A stretch of DNA of 50,799 nucleotides from an uncultured Prevotellaceae bacterium (GTDB taxonomy: Bacteria; Bacteroidota; Bacteroidia; Bacteroidales; Bacteroidaceae): positions 1 through 50,799 of the forward strand of contig ONAG01000014.1 of assembly GCA_900315745.1 (NCBI GenBank), read 5' to 3'. Within the stretch, counting starts at the first letter, position 1, and each line of letters starts with the position of its first letter. A program made the translations under genes and the position numbers. Below the pieces are notes generated by a model. The model did not search any database. It saw nothing but the letters and a program-made list of their open reading frames with translations, and was not told the DNA's origin. This document shows positions 39,903 through 49,330 of this stretch, piece after piece.

Positions 39903-42245
39903 TCAGTCAAAGTCGTTGTGGTCGAGACTGTCGTTGAAATCGCGTGGCTCATGGTCTTCCATTGGGTCGCGAAAATCATTATGTCTGGGCTGACGTTGTG
40001 CATTGCCGCGGTTGCCATTAGGGCGGTTGCTTCCGTTTGGACGATTGTTTCCATTGGGGCGGCTGCCGCGTTCCGGACGTTGACGGCGCTCTCTTTCAGT
40101 ATAGCCTTCTGGTTTGGGCTCAAGCACGCGGTGCGAGAGTTTGTATTTGCCAGTCTTTGGGTCTATCTCCATCAGTTTCACCTTGATCTTGTCACCCTCC
40201 TTGATACCGGCGTCCTCCACTGTTTCAAGGCGCTTCCATTCGATTTCGGAGATGTGTAGCAGACCGTCCTTGCCAGGCATGATTTCCACGAAACAGCCGT
40301 AAGGCATTATGGAGCGAACTGTACCCTCGTACACCTCGCCAACTTCTGGGATTGCCACGATGGATTTGATCTTTGACACAGCAGCATCGATGCTTGACTT
40401 GTCAGGAGCACTCACCTGCACTTTGCCCACACCGTCGATTTCGTCGATGGTGATGGTGGCGCCAGTGTCTTCCTGCATCTGCTGGATGATTTTGCCTCCA
40501 GGGCCGATAACGGCACCGATAAACTCTTTCGGAATTTCAAAGGCTACAATGCGTGGCACGTGAGGTTTCAGTTCCGGACGTGGCTCGGCTATTGTCTCTG
40601 TCAGTTTGCCAAGGATGTGCTCGCGACCGGCTTTGGCTTGCATGAGGGCTTTTTCCAGAATGTCGAAGCTTAGTCCGTCGCACTTGATGTCCATCTGGGT
40701 GGCTGTCAGACCGTCTTTCGTTCCTGTTGTCTTGAAGTCCATGTCGCCGAGGTGGTCCTCGTCGCCAAGGATGTCGCTAAGCACTGCATACTTGTCTTCA
40801 CCGGGATTCTTTATCAGACCCATGGCGATGCCGCTCACAGGCTTTTTCATTGGAACACCGGCATCCATCATTGCCAATGTTCCGGCACAAACGGTTGCCA
40901 TTGATGACGAGCCATTGCTCTCAAGAATCTCGCTCACTATACGCACGGTGTAGGGGAAATCTTCGGGCACTTGGTCTTTCAGAGCACGCCATGCCAGGTG
41001 TCCGTGACCTATCTCGCGGCGGCCTACAGAGCGTTGTGCCTTCGCCTCGCCAGTGCAGAATGGAGGGAAGTTGTAGTGCAGAAGGAAACGCATGTAGCTG
41101 TGGTCCAGCACGTCGTCCACCAACTTCTCGTCGAGTTTTGTGCCAAGTGTGCAAGTGGTGAGCGATTGTGTCTCGCCACGTGTGAAGATGGCACTTCCAT
41201 GAGGCATTGGCAGTGGCGACACCTCGCACCAAATGGGGCGTATGTCGGTAGTCTTGCGACCATCGAGACGTATTCCCTCGTCGAGAATGCAACGGCGCAT
41301 GGCATCGCGTTCCACGTCGTGATAGTAACGGTCCATCAAAGCCTCATAATCCTCACGAGTGAGTTCGGAGTCCTCTGTAATCTCTTTCTCTGCGAAGTAT
41401 TTCTCCTTAAAGTCAGAGAGAATCTTCTCGAATGCATCAGCGCGTGCCTGCTTGTCGAGAGCCTGCTTTGTCACGTCGTATGCTGGCTGGTAAAGCTCTT
41501 TATTAATAAGTTCGCGAAGCTCTTCATCGTTCACCTCATGGCAATATTCTCGCTTCACGTCCTTGCCCAGTTCCTTCGACAGTTCACTTTGCAGTTCGCA
41601 CATCGGGCGTATGGCATCCATGGCTGCCTTGAGGGCACCCAGAAGGTCTTGCTCGCTCACTTCCTTCATCTCGCCTTCCACCATCATGATGTTTTCGGCC
41701 GATGCACCCACCATGAGGTCCATGTCGGCATCCTTCATCTGGGCAAAAGTGGGGTTGATTACATATTCGCCGTTTATGCGGGCGACACGCACTTCGGAAA
41801 TCGGGCATTCAAACGGTATATCTGAGCAGGCCAGTGCGGCTGATGCTGCAAAACCGGCCAATGCGTCAGGCTGGTCGACTCCGTCGGCAGAGAAGAGGAG
41901 AACATTAACGTAAACTTCGGCATGATAGTTTGAGGGGAATAATGGGCGGAGCACACGATCCACCAGACGGGAGGTGAGAATCTCGTTGTCGCCTGGCTTG
42001 CCCTCGCGCTTGGTGAAACCACCTGGGAAGCGACCTGCTGAGGCATACAATTCTCTGTAGTCGACCTGTAAAGGCATAAAATCGGTTCCGGGAACTGCAT
42101 CTTTTGCGGCACAAACAGTGGCGAGGAGCACGGTGTTGCCCATTCGGAGCATCACGCTGCCGTCGGCTTGCTTTGCCACTTTCCCGGTCTCAATGCTGAT
42201 GGTTCTTCCATCAGGCAATGATACTGTTTTCGTAATAACGTTCAT
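39903..42245 (-). CDS. pnp: Polyribonucleotide nucleotidyltransferase (PNPase)
   Basis: 780-residue 3'-to-5' phosphorolytic exoribonuclease for mRNA decay. Two RNase PH-like domains ([37 protein letters not shown]-type segment [40 protein letters not shown]), a KH domain with [19 protein letters not shown], and an S1 domain ([37 protein letters not shown]). After S1 comes a basic, Asn/Pro/Gly-rich tail with repeated NRPNG units and an acidic end ([17 protein letters not shown]), absent from the E. coli enzyme. Its own TATCTTTG promoter lies 53 nt upstream. Confidence 0.97.
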   Translation of the reverse strand: MNVITKTVSLPDGRTISIETGKVAKQADGSVMLRMGNTVLLATVCAAKDAVPGTDFMPLQVDYRELYASAGRFPGGFTKREGKPGDNEILTSRLVDRVLRPLFPSNYHAEVYVNVLLFSADGVDQPDALAGFAASAALACSDIPFECPISEVRVARINGEYVINPTFAQMKDADMDLMVGASAENIMMVEGEMKEVSEQDLLGALKAAMDAIRPMCELQSELSKELGKDVKREYCHEVNDEELRELINKELYQPAYDVTKQALDKQARADAFEKILSDFKEKYFAEKEITEDSELTREDYEALMDRYYHDVERDAMRRCILDEGIRLDGRKTTDIRPIWCEVSPLPMPHGSAIFTRGETQSLTTCTLGTKLDEKLVDDVLDHSYMRFLLHYNFPPFCTGEAKAQRSVGRREIGHGHLAWRALKDQVPEDFPYTVRIVSEILESNGSSSMATVCAGTLAMMDAGVPMKKPVSGIAMGLIKNPGEDKYAVLSDILGDEDHLGDMDFKTTGTKDGLTATQMDIKCDGLSFDILEKALMQAKAGREHILGKLTETIAEPRPELKPHVPRIVAFEIPKEFIGAVIGPGGKIIQQMQEDTGATITIDEIDGVGKVQVSAPDKSSIDAAVSKIKSIVAIPEVGEVYEGTVRSIMPYGCFVEIMPGKDGLLHISEIEWKRLETVEDAGIKEGDKIKVKLMEIDPKTGKYKLSHRVLEPKPEGYTERERRQRPERGSRPNGNNRPNGSNRPNGNRGNAQRQPRHNDFRDPMEDHEPRDFNDSLDHNDFD

Positions 42246-42297
42246 CTAAAATCTAAAAAATCTTGTATATATTTGATACATCTAAAAATAAATCGGG

Positions 42298-42325
42298 CAA
42301 AGATACTCATAATTCCCCTAACAAA
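42298..42325 (-). promoter_or_regulatory. Promoter of pnp
   Basis: Minus strand: TTTG (42325-42322), 16-bp spacer, TATCTTTG (42305-42298). The spacer is shorter than the usual 19-20 bp. Leader of about 47 nt, AT-rich. Confidence 0.55.
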
Positions 42326-42443
42326 CGAAACTTTTGCTGATTATTTCAATATTTTTGGTTTTATAGGCGATGTTTTGGGCTGATGATTGCCGCCAATTCT
42401 TTTTTTAACAAATTTATAATTATTATATGTGTTTTTTTACGTA

Positions 42444-42451
42444 ATTTTGCA
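42444..42451 (+). promoter_or_regulatory. -7 box of the Oar-like receptor gene
   Basis: TAATTTTG, 50 nt before the ATG at 42502. A -33 TTTG at normal spacing is not seen. The 256-bp gap to pnp is otherwise featureless AT-rich sequence. Confidence 0.6.
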
Positions 42452-42501
42452 CCCAAATAAGTTTTCACACTTTAATTTTTAATTAATTTTACATTTTTAT
42501 C

Positions 42502-45500
42502 ATGCAGAAAAGACTTTTCTTTCTGGTAGCCCTCATGCTTGTAGTCGCTACAAGTGTGATGGGGCAGGTAACCACATCGGCCATGACCGGACGTGTCACC
42601 CTGCAAGGAAGCAACGAGACTGTAATCGGAGCTACCGTGCAGGCAGTACATACTCCTTCTGGCACACGCTATGCTGCCGTGACCAACGTGGATGGAATCT
42701 TCAACATGCAGGGTATGCGTACTGGAGGACCTTACGAGGTGACTGTGTCATACATCGGTTTCCAAACCAAGACGCTGAAGGGCATTACGCTACAGTTAGG
42801 TGAGACCTACAATATCAACGTATGGCTCTCAGAGGATGCCAATGAGTTGACTGAGGTCATCGTTTCAGGTAGAGCTTCAAAGTTCAACGTCGAGAAGACA
42901 GGTGCTTCTACCAACATCACAAATGCGCAAATAGCCAATTTGCCTACCGTGAGCCGCAGCATCACCGACGTGACACGCCTCTCACCTTATGGTGGCAATG
43001 GCATGAGCTTTGCTGGATCTGATGGACGTACTGCCAACTTCACCGTTGATGGTGCCAACTTCAACAACAACTTTGGACTTTCAGACAAGTTGCCTGGTGG
43101 TGGAAACCCAATATCACTTGACGCCATAGAGGAGTTGCAAGTTGTGATCTCACCTTATGATGTTCGCCAGACCAACTTCATCGGTGGTGGTGTGAATGCC
43201 ATCACCAAGTCGGGTACCAATACCTTCAAGGGCTCTGCCTACATTTATCACCGCAATGAGAATTTGCGTGGCGATGTCGTGGATAATGTCACAATACCTA
43301 CAGCACGTGAGAAGGACCGCCAGACAATGTACGGCCTGTCTTTGGGCGGACCAATCATCAAAAACAAGCTATTCTTCTTCGTCAATGGAGAGATGACCAA
43401 GACCCCAACCATCTCCACTCCTTGGCGTGGCTCTGTGGATGGCGTGGCTGATGAGACAAGAAGTATTTCACGTACTACATTATCTGATTTGGAGACAATA
43501 TCCAACTTCGTAAAGAACAAGTATAACTACAACACTGGTAGCTGGACAAGTTTCCCCGCTGATGAGAGCAACTACAAATTGTTGGCTCGCCTCGACTGGA
43601 ACATCACCGACAAGCATCATCTGGCGCTGCGCTACAACTATACCAAGAATACAATTTGGAATGCTCCCAACGCCACTTCAATGGATGGTGGCACACGTAT
43701 GTCGGGCGCACGCATGTCGCAGTATTCCATGTCGTTTGCCAATTCAATGTATTCGATGGACAACCTCGTGCATTCATGGTCTCTCGACCTGAACAGCCGT
43801 CTGGCAGACAATCTTTCAAATCAGTTCTTGGCAACATTCTCAAAACTCGATGACGTACGCGATACGAATTCTTCAGAATTCCCCTTCATAGACATTCTCG
43901 ATGGTGGTGACAATAACTATATGGCACTTGGCTTGGAACTTTTCACATGGAACAATGCCGTGCACAACACCATTTGGAACATCAAGGACGATGTGACTTA
44001 CTATCTGGGCAAGCACAAAATCATGGCAGGCGTGACATTCGAGCATCAGATGGCAGACAACCAGTATATGCGTAATGGTACGGGATATTACCGCTATAAT
44101 ACCATGGATGATTTCATGAACGGCGCCGCACCAGAAATCGTATGTCTGACTTACGGATATGATGGTGAGTCGAAACCTGCTGCTCGTGTGCAGTTCAACC
44201 GCGCTGGCATTTATGCACAGGACGACTGGAGCGTGAACGACAAGTTCAAGCTGACTTATGGATTGCGTGTTGATGGCTTGTTCTTCAACAACACCGACTT
44301 GATAACCAACAAGGCTATCTACGACTTGGATTACAGTGGCCGCCATATCGATACAGGAAAATGGCCTGGCAACAGTATCACTCTTTCACCACGCGTAGGT
44401 TTCACATATGATGTGTTTGGCGACAAGTCGCTTAAGATACGTGGTGGTAGCGGTCTGTTCTCTGGTCGTCTGCCCCTTGTGTTCTTCACCAACATGCCTA
44501 CAAATGGTGGTTTGGTGCAATATCAGGCACAGCTTAATGCAAAGACAAAAGTGTGGGATGGCAAGAGCAATGCTGCCACAAAGGGATTCGAGAACTATTC
44601 TGGAGCTTATACAACAGATGCCAGTGGCAACCGTTATATCGACATGAGCCAGTTTGCTGGAGGTCTGGTGACTGAGAATGGTGTGGCTAACATTGCAGCC
44701 TTGCAGAACAAGTTGTTCTCAATGGGATATCCCTCACATGTAACACCCGAGATGGGTACAGTTCCCTCTTCTATTTCAGCTGTTGACCCAGACTTCAAGA
44801 TGCCTCAGGTATGGAAGACTTCATTGGCCGTTGACTATCAGGTTCCGGTTGATTTCCCATTCACAGTGACACTTGAGGGAATTTTCAACAAGAAGATTTA
44901 CGACAACTGCATCTCCGACTGGGCAATTCCTTCAGTAGGTGGCTTTGCCCGTTTCAATGGCGTGGACAACCGCCCAATCTTCCCTGTTGGATTCCGTACG
45001 GGCACCAAGGCTTTCGTGCTTGAGAATACAAGCAAGGGTTATGGATGGTCTGCCAACGTGACCTTGACCGCTCAGCCATTTGAATGGCTCAACTTGATGG
45101 CAGCCTACACACACACTGTATCGAAGGAGGTGACGGGTATGCCAGGTTCTGCTGCAGAATCAGCCTTTACTTATGTGCCAACAGTGGAAGGACCTAACAA
45201 TATCAAGTTGCACAACTCACAGTATGTTACTCCAGACCGTTTCGTGGCAAATGCAACCTTACACGACAAGAGCGGCAACCATTTTAGCTTGATTTATGAG
45301 ACTTGGCGAGGCGGCTACAACTATTCGTTCATACTTGCCAACGACATGAATGGCGACGGCTACAGTTACGACGCCCTTTATATCCCGACTGATGGACAGG
45401 TGGCAAACAAAGAGTTCCGCTTCATGTCTGATGATGATGCAAAGCGTTTCATGGACTTCGTTCACAAGGACGACTACTTGAGCAGTCACCAGGGTGAGTA

Positions 45501-45846
45501 TGCTGAGCCTTACAGTGTATATTCTCCTTGGGTGCATCGTATCGACTTTGCCTACAAGCATGACTTCAAAGTGAATGTAGGACAGACCACTCACAAACTG
45601 CAACTCACCATGGATATCAAAAACGTGCTCAATCTCTTCAATTCGAGTTGGGGTGTCAGCAAATACCTCAATCCTGAAATTGGAACTGAGGCACGCATCC
45701 TGAAATATGAGGGAGTGGATGCCGATGGCTATGCCAGATTCTCCACACCTTCCTCTATCAATGGAAGGACTGAAACTTGGGCTCCCAACCATTCTGTAGG
45801 CCAGTGCTGGTATGCTTCAATTGGTGTAAGATACATCTTTAATTAA
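42502..45846 (+). CDS. Oar-like TonB-dependent outer membrane receptor
   Basis: 1114 residues: signal peptide (cleavage after about residue 21), a carboxypeptidase-regulatory-like beta-sandwich (about 25-110: MTGRVTLQGSNETVIGATV, VSYIGFQTKTLKGI), a plug domain (VIVSGRASKFNVEKTGAST, DGRTANFTVDGANFNNNFGL, GGGVNAITKSGTNTFKGSA) and a large barrel ending GVRYIFN. Low similarity to SusC and the TNVDGIFNMQGMRTGGPYEV-type start place it with Oar/OmpA-related TonB receptors, which in Myxococcus and Flavobacteria take up or export proteinaceous cargo. No SusD-like gene follows; instead a BACON/OB lipoprotein does, 27 bp on, suggesting a receptor-lipoprotein pair. Ligand unknown. Confidence 0.93.
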   Translation: MQKRLFFLVALMLVVATSVMGQVTTSAMTGRVTLQGSNETVIGATVQAVHTPSGTRYAAVTNVDGIFNMQGMRTGGPYEVTVSYIGFQTKTLKGITLQLGETYNINVWLSEDANELTEVIVSGRASKFNVEKTGASTNITNAQIANLPTVSRSITDVTRLSPYGGNGMSFAGSDGRTANFTVDGANFNNNFGLSDKLPGGGNPISLDAIEELQVVISPYDVRQTNFIGGGVNAITKSGTNTFKGSAYIYHRNENLRGDVVDNVTIPTAREKDRQTMYGLSLGGPIIKNKLFFFVNGEMTKTPTISTPWRGSVDGVADETRSISRTTLSDLETISNFVKNKYNYNTGSWTSFPADESNYKLLARLDWNITDKHHLALRYNYTKNTIWNAPNATSMDGGTRMSGARMSQYSMSFANSMYSMDNLVHSWSLDLNSRLADNLSNQFLATFSKLDDVRDTNSSEFPFIDILDGGDNNYMALGLELFTWNNAVHNTIWNIKDDVTYYLGKHKIMAGVTFEHQMADNQYMRNGTGYYRYNTMDDFMNGAAPEIVCLTYGYDGESKPAARVQFNRAGIYAQDDWSVNDKFKLTYGLRVDGLFFNNTDLITNKAIYDLDYSGRHIDTGKWPGNSITLSPRVGFTYDVFGDKSLKIRGGSGLFSGRLPLVFFTNMPTNGGLVQYQAQLNAKTKVWDGKSNAATKGFENYSGAYTTDASGNRYIDMSQFAGGLVTENGVANIAALQNKLFSMGYPSHVTPEMGTVPSSISAVDPDFKMPQVWKTSLAVDYQVPVDFPFTVTLEGIFNKKIYDNCISDWAIPSVGGFARFNGVDNRPIFPVGFRTGTKAFVLENTSKGYGWSANVTLTAQPFEWLNLMAAYTHTVSKEVTGMPGSAAESAFTYVPTVEGPNNIKLHNSQYVTPDRFVANATLHDKSGNHFSLIYETWRGGYNYSFILANDMNGDGYSYDALYIPTDGQVANKEFRFMSDDDAKRFMDFVHKDDYLSSHQGEYAEPYSVYSPWVHRIDFAYKHDFKVNVGQTTHKLQLTMDIKNVLNLFNSSWGVSKYLNPEIGTEARILKYEGVDADGYARFSTPSSINGRTETWAPNHSVGQCWYASIGVRYIFN

Positions 45847-45873
45847 GAGTAAAGAATTAAGAATAAAGAAATT

Positions 45874-47448
45874 ATGAAACTGAAATATTTCATTCCGTTC
45901 TTCTTGACGGTTGTCGCTGCCGTGTTTACAAGTTGCTCCGACGACAATGACCCAACTTATTTCGACGAGATTCGCGTGTCACAATCGTATGTGAGCCTGA
46001 GCACCAGCGGTGGCTCTGCATCCATTGACATCAAGACAAGCGGCGACTGGCAATTTGAGAAGAAATTCAAGGTGACCACCAAGGATGCCAATGGCAATAA
46101 CGTTGACAATTATTATGAGACACCGGAATGGCTGTCTGTCAACCAGACCTCTGGTGGGGCAGGGCAGTCCACTCTGACATTCTCGGCTGAAGCAGGTGAA
46201 GGCCGTAATGCCGAATTGCTTATTTCTTGCGAAGGCAAGACGCAACATATCTACATCATCCAGGGCATAGCCTCCGTTTCCAACGCCACTTGTGCCGAGG
46301 TAATCGCTGGTCCCGACTCCAAGACCTACCGCGTGACGGGTACTGTGACAAAGATTGTGAACACCACATACGGCAACTGGTATCTAAACGATGGAACTGG
46401 CGAGGTGTATATCTATGGTACGCTCGATGCAAAAGGTGGCACCAAGAACTTCCTGAGCTGGGGACTGGAGGTTGGAGACCAAATCACAGTCGAGGGTCCC
46501 AAGACCACTTATAATGGTACGGTGGAATTGGTGGATGTAACCGTCGTAAAGATTGAGAAGTCACTAATCAAGTGTGACTCGCTCACCGTAAATGGCATTA
46601 AGGCTGACGTGCTGCCTCTCGAAGGTGGTGATATAGTAGCTCACCTGACATGCAAGGGCACTGGCGTGGCTGTTGAAATACCAGCAGATGCCCAGCAGTG
46701 GCTTGGTGTCGTATCATCGACAGTGGGAGAGAATCCTATAGTAACTTTCCGTGCTTTGCCCAACACTGGTGGCGAACGTGGCACCACAGTCACATTCAAG
46801 ACCACAGATGGCAAGAAGAACTACACAGCTGAGGCAACCATCACACAGAAAGGGGCTGTCGTGGCAGTCAATGTGGCAGATTTCATCGCTGCTGAGATTG
46901 GTGACGCGCAATATCGCATCACAGGTGTGGTGACAGGGCTTTATTCCAGCGACAGCCAAGGACAGAGCTTCTATATTACAGACTATTCTGGTACGGTGTT
47001 GGTCTATCGTGCAGCAGGCTTCAAGGAGTCGGGTGCCAAGTTGGGCGATGTCGTGACAGTCGTAGGCAAACGCACCGCTTACAAGGACACACCACAAATG
47101 GGGTCTGGCTTATTCGAGGAAATCACCCATGCTGTCACCAAAGTGACCATCGCAGAGTTCCTGACAAAAGAAGACAATCCTGATGTCTATTACATGGTCA
47201 CAGGTACTGTGGATGAAATCGTCAATGAAACTTACGGCAACTTGTATTTACGAGATGGAGAAAACCGCCTTTACACTTATGGCTGCTACCCAGGATGGGG
47301 CGCCACTGGCGACAACCGCAAGGAATGCATTGCCGAAGTGGGCATTGAGATAGGTGACCAGCTCACCATCATCGGTCCAAAGTCAACTTATAAGGACGTT
47401 CCACAAGTGAATGGAGGTATCTATTTCTCTCATGAGAAAGGACAATAA
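45874..47448 (+). CDS. Multidomain lipoprotein with BACON and OB-fold repeats
   Basis: 524-residue lipoprotein, lipobox ending FTSC (Cys21) followed by SDDNDP, an Asp-rich surface-export type start. Domain order read from the sequence: BACON (about 31-130: SVSLSTSGGSASIDIKTSGD-like, PEWLSVNQTSGG), OB-type (about 135-230: YRVTGTVTKIVNTTYGNWYL), a second BACON-like region (about 235-330: LVGVVSSTVGENP-type), and two more OB domains (about 335-425: YRITGVVTGLYSSDSQGQSF; about 427-520: YYMVTGTVDEIVNETYGNLY). The three OB units share the pattern Y.VTG.V..I...YGN.YL.DG and GD..TI.GP...Y. It follows the Oar-like receptor by 27 bp and is probably its surface-exposed partner; what it binds is unknown. 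Confidence 0.88.
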   Translation: MKLKYFIPFFLTVVAAVFTSCSDDNDPTYFDEIRVSQSYVSLSTSGGSASIDIKTSGDWQFEKKFKVTTKDANGNNVDNYYETPEWLSVNQTSGGAGQSTLTFSAEAGEGRNAELLISCEGKTQHIYIIQGIASVSNATCAEVIAGPDSKTYRVTGTVTKIVNTTYGNWYLNDGTGEVYIYGTLDAKGGTKNFLSWGLEVGDQITVEGPKTTYNGTVELVDVTVVKIEKSLIKCDSLTVNGIKADVLPLEGGDIVAHLTCKGTGVAVEIPADAQQWLGVVSSTVGENPIVTFRALPNTGGERGTTVTFKTTDGKKNYTAEATITQKGAVVAVNVADFIAAEIGDAQYRITGVVTGLYSSDSQGQSFYITDYSGTVLVYRAAGFKESGAKLGDVVTVVGKRTAYKDTPQMGSGLFEEITHAVTKVTIAEFLTKEDNPDVYYMVTGTVDEIVNETYGNLYLRDGENRLYTYGCYPGWGATGDNRKECIAEVGIEIGDQLTIIGPKSTYKDVPQVNGGIYFSHEKGQ

Positions 47449-47467
47449 CTCCTTTGCATAAAGTATT

Positions 47468-47501
47468 AAAAGCGGATGCCGACAACGGCACCCGCTTTTT
47501 T
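47468..47501 (+). terminator. Terminator after the Oar/BACON operon
   Basis: AAAAGCGG (47468-47475) pairs with CCGCTTTT (47492-47499), and TGCCG (47477-47481) pairs with CGGCA (47486-47490), one internal mismatch, loop ACAA, T-run to 47501. Confidence 0.88.
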
Positions 47502-47512
47502 AATGCAAAAAT

Positions 47513-47543
47513 TTTGCTGTTCGCCCGACTTTTCCTATTTTTG
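47513..47543 (+). promoter_or_regulatory. Promoter of the thioredoxin-fold lipoprotein operon
   Basis: TTTG (47513-47516), 19-bp spacer, TATTTTTG (47536-47543), with about 35 nt to the ATG at 47579. Confidence 0.72.
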
Positions 47544-47578
47544 CATCTACAAACATAATACATACATAAATTATTGAT

Positions 47579-48745
47579 ATGAAGAAAATCATCATAAAAA
47601 CGATGACCATGGCGATTGCTGCCATTGCTCTTGTCTCCTGCAAGAACGGACGTTTCAAGGTGCAGGGTGTTATAACAGAAGCACAAGATTCTGTCGTCTT
47701 CCTTGAGAACATGGCTCTCGATGGACCACAAAAGGTGGATTCTGCAAGGCTTTCCGCAGATGGCGAATTCTCCTTTTCATGCGACGCCCCAAAGGATGCT
47801 CCAGAATTCTACAGACTGCGCATAGCACAGCAAATAATCAATTTCTCAGTGGATAGCATTGAGACCTTGACGGTAAAGGCTTCTTATCCTACCATGATGT
47901 CGGATTATGAAATAGAAGGAGGCAAAAGCAACGACGTGATAAAGCAACTTTCGCTGATGCAACAACAACTGCAACTCCAGGCACGACAAATAGTCAATGC
48001 TCCCGACCTCGGTATCAGGGCTGTGGAAGACAGCGTCCTAAGGGTGGTGAAAGACTACAAGCAAAAGGTGATGCGTGACTATATCTACAAAGACCCCAAG
48101 GCGGCATCTTCCTATTTCGCTCTGTTCCAAGGAATAGTGGTGGGCAACTCATACATGATGGTGTTCGACCCAAGAAGGGAAGTGGAAGATGTGAAACCTT
48201 TCTCCGCCGTGGCGACAAGTTGGGACACCTATTATCCCAATTCCTTAAGATGCCAGAACTTGCACAATATTGCAATAGAGGCAATGAAGACCAAGCGTAT
48301 ATTGCAAGCCAGCGAGGAGGGCATCACCGTGGATGCAAGCAAGGTTACTGAGGCCACCTTGATAGACATTGTCCTTAACGACAACAAGGGCGTGAAAAGG
48401 AGTCTCACGGAACTTAAAGGAAAAGTGGTGCTGCTCGATTTCCATGCCTTCTCATTGGATGGAAGCCAAGGACGCATCCTCGCACTGCGCGAACTATACA
48501 ATAAATACCATGACCGTGGGTTGGAAATCTATCAAGTGTCGCTCGATGAAGACGAGCATTTCTGGAAAATGCAGACTGCAGCCTTGCCTTGGGTGTCGGT
48601 GCGCGATACAAAGGGGGCTTCCAATGCTTACCTGTACCAAGCTGAGGGGCTTCCACTTGACTATATAATCAACCGAGACAATCAAGTGGTGCTTGGTCCA
48701 AGGCAAATAAAGGATCTGGAAGCTGACATTGCGAGATACTTATAA
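47579..48745 (+). CDS. DUF4369 / thioredoxin-fold lipoprotein lacking CXXC
   Basis: 388-residue lipoprotein (lipobox IALVSC, Cys21). Residues about 25-130 fit DUF4369 (FKVQGVITEAQDSVVFLENM, SARLSADGEFSFSCDAPKDA), the usual N-terminal partner of Bacteroidetes periplasmic thioredoxins. Residues about 265-388 are an AhpC/TSA-thioredoxin fold (LTELKGKVVLLDFHAFSLDG, LRELYNKYHDRGLEIYQVSL, ALPWVSVRDTKG, LPLDYIINRDNQVVLGP). The catalytic WCxxC is replaced by HAFSLDGSQ, so the protein should have no thiol-disulfide activity and may be a chaperone or binding protein. First of three co-directional genes. Confidence 0.9.
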   Translation: MKKIIIKTMTMAIAAIALVSCKNGRFKVQGVITEAQDSVVFLENMALDGPQKVDSARLSADGEFSFSCDAPKDAPEFYRLRIAQQIINFSVDSIETLTVKASYPTMMSDYEIEGGKSNDVIKQLSLMQQQLQLQARQIVNAPDLGIRAVEDSVLRVVKDYKQKVMRDYIYKDPKAASSYFALFQGIVVGNSYMMVFDPRREVEDVKPFSAVATSWDTYYPNSLRCQNLHNIAIEAMKTKRILQASEEGITVDASKVTEATLIDIVLNDNKGVKRSLTELKGKVVLLDFHAFSLDGSQGRILALRELYNKYHDRGLEIYQVSLDEDEHFWKMQTAALPWVSVRDTKGASNAYLYQAEGLPLDYIINRDNQVVLGPRQIKDLEADIARYL

Positions 48746-48772
48746 AAAATTGAGGGCGTTTCATCGGTGGGA

Positions 48773-49264
48773 ATGTCAAGAGTCATAGTCATCTTTGTCT
48801 TTTTGTCAAGCATGCAAACGATAGGAGCGCAGTCATTCTCTATTGAGAGTGTCAATGACAGCCTTTCATACCTTATATTGACAACCGACAGCACCTCCGA
48901 CCGCCATAGATTGCCCTGGCATGTCTATCAAATGTGCACTGGAGATGTGGATGGCGACGGCAGCATAGATGCTATGGTGGGTGTCGTCAAGACAACTCGA
49001 TTCGACCATACAATGGCTAAGAGACTGTTCATCTTCAAGAACTATAAGGGAAGGATTCGAGCTCTGTGGATGGGCTCAAAATTGGGTGGCGTGTTGGAGG
49101 ATTTCAGATTCTCACATGGGAAAGTCATCACGCTGCAGTCAACTACCGACGGGCGATATGCCGTCATGGAACATCTTTGGAGGAAGTTTGGCCTTGGCTT
49201 CTCAAGATTCATTGTGGCTAATGTCTCTCGCGATGAGGCTGTGGCAGCTTTTGAAGCGGAATAA
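48773..49264 (+). CDS. Small secreted protein with a DxDxDG loop
   Basis: 163-residue protein with signal peptide (MSRVIVIFVFLSSMQTIGAQ). Residues about 55-75 read VYQMCTGDVDGDGSIDAMVG, an FG-GAP/calcium-loop-like Asp motif; the rest is beta-rich (RLFIFKNYKGRIRALWMGSK, LEDFRFSHGKVITLQST). I do not recognise the family. A GTG two codons earlier (48767) is possible, but ATG at 48773 gives a better signal peptide. It lies 27 bp after the thioredoxin-fold gene and 66 bp before the DUF3160 gene, probably in one operon. Confidence 0.8.
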   Translation: MSRVIVIFVFLSSMQTIGAQSFSIESVNDSLSYLILTTDSTSDRHRLPWHVYQMCTGDVDGDGSIDAMVGVVKTTRFDHTMAKRLFIFKNYKGRIRALWMGSKLGGVLEDFRFSHGKVITLQSTTDGRYAVMEHLWRKFGLGFSRFIVANVSRDEAVAAFEAE

Positions 49265-49330
49265 AAGTGCAGCCTGATTCATAATCAAAATGCTCATTTT
49301 CTAACCAATGTAAATCTAATAAGTTTTGTC

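Noticed and set aside
40971-41825. 284-codon plus-strand frame inside pnp
   Set aside because: Antisense to a highly conserved part of PNPase with clear domain motifs; composition is that of a shadow frame.
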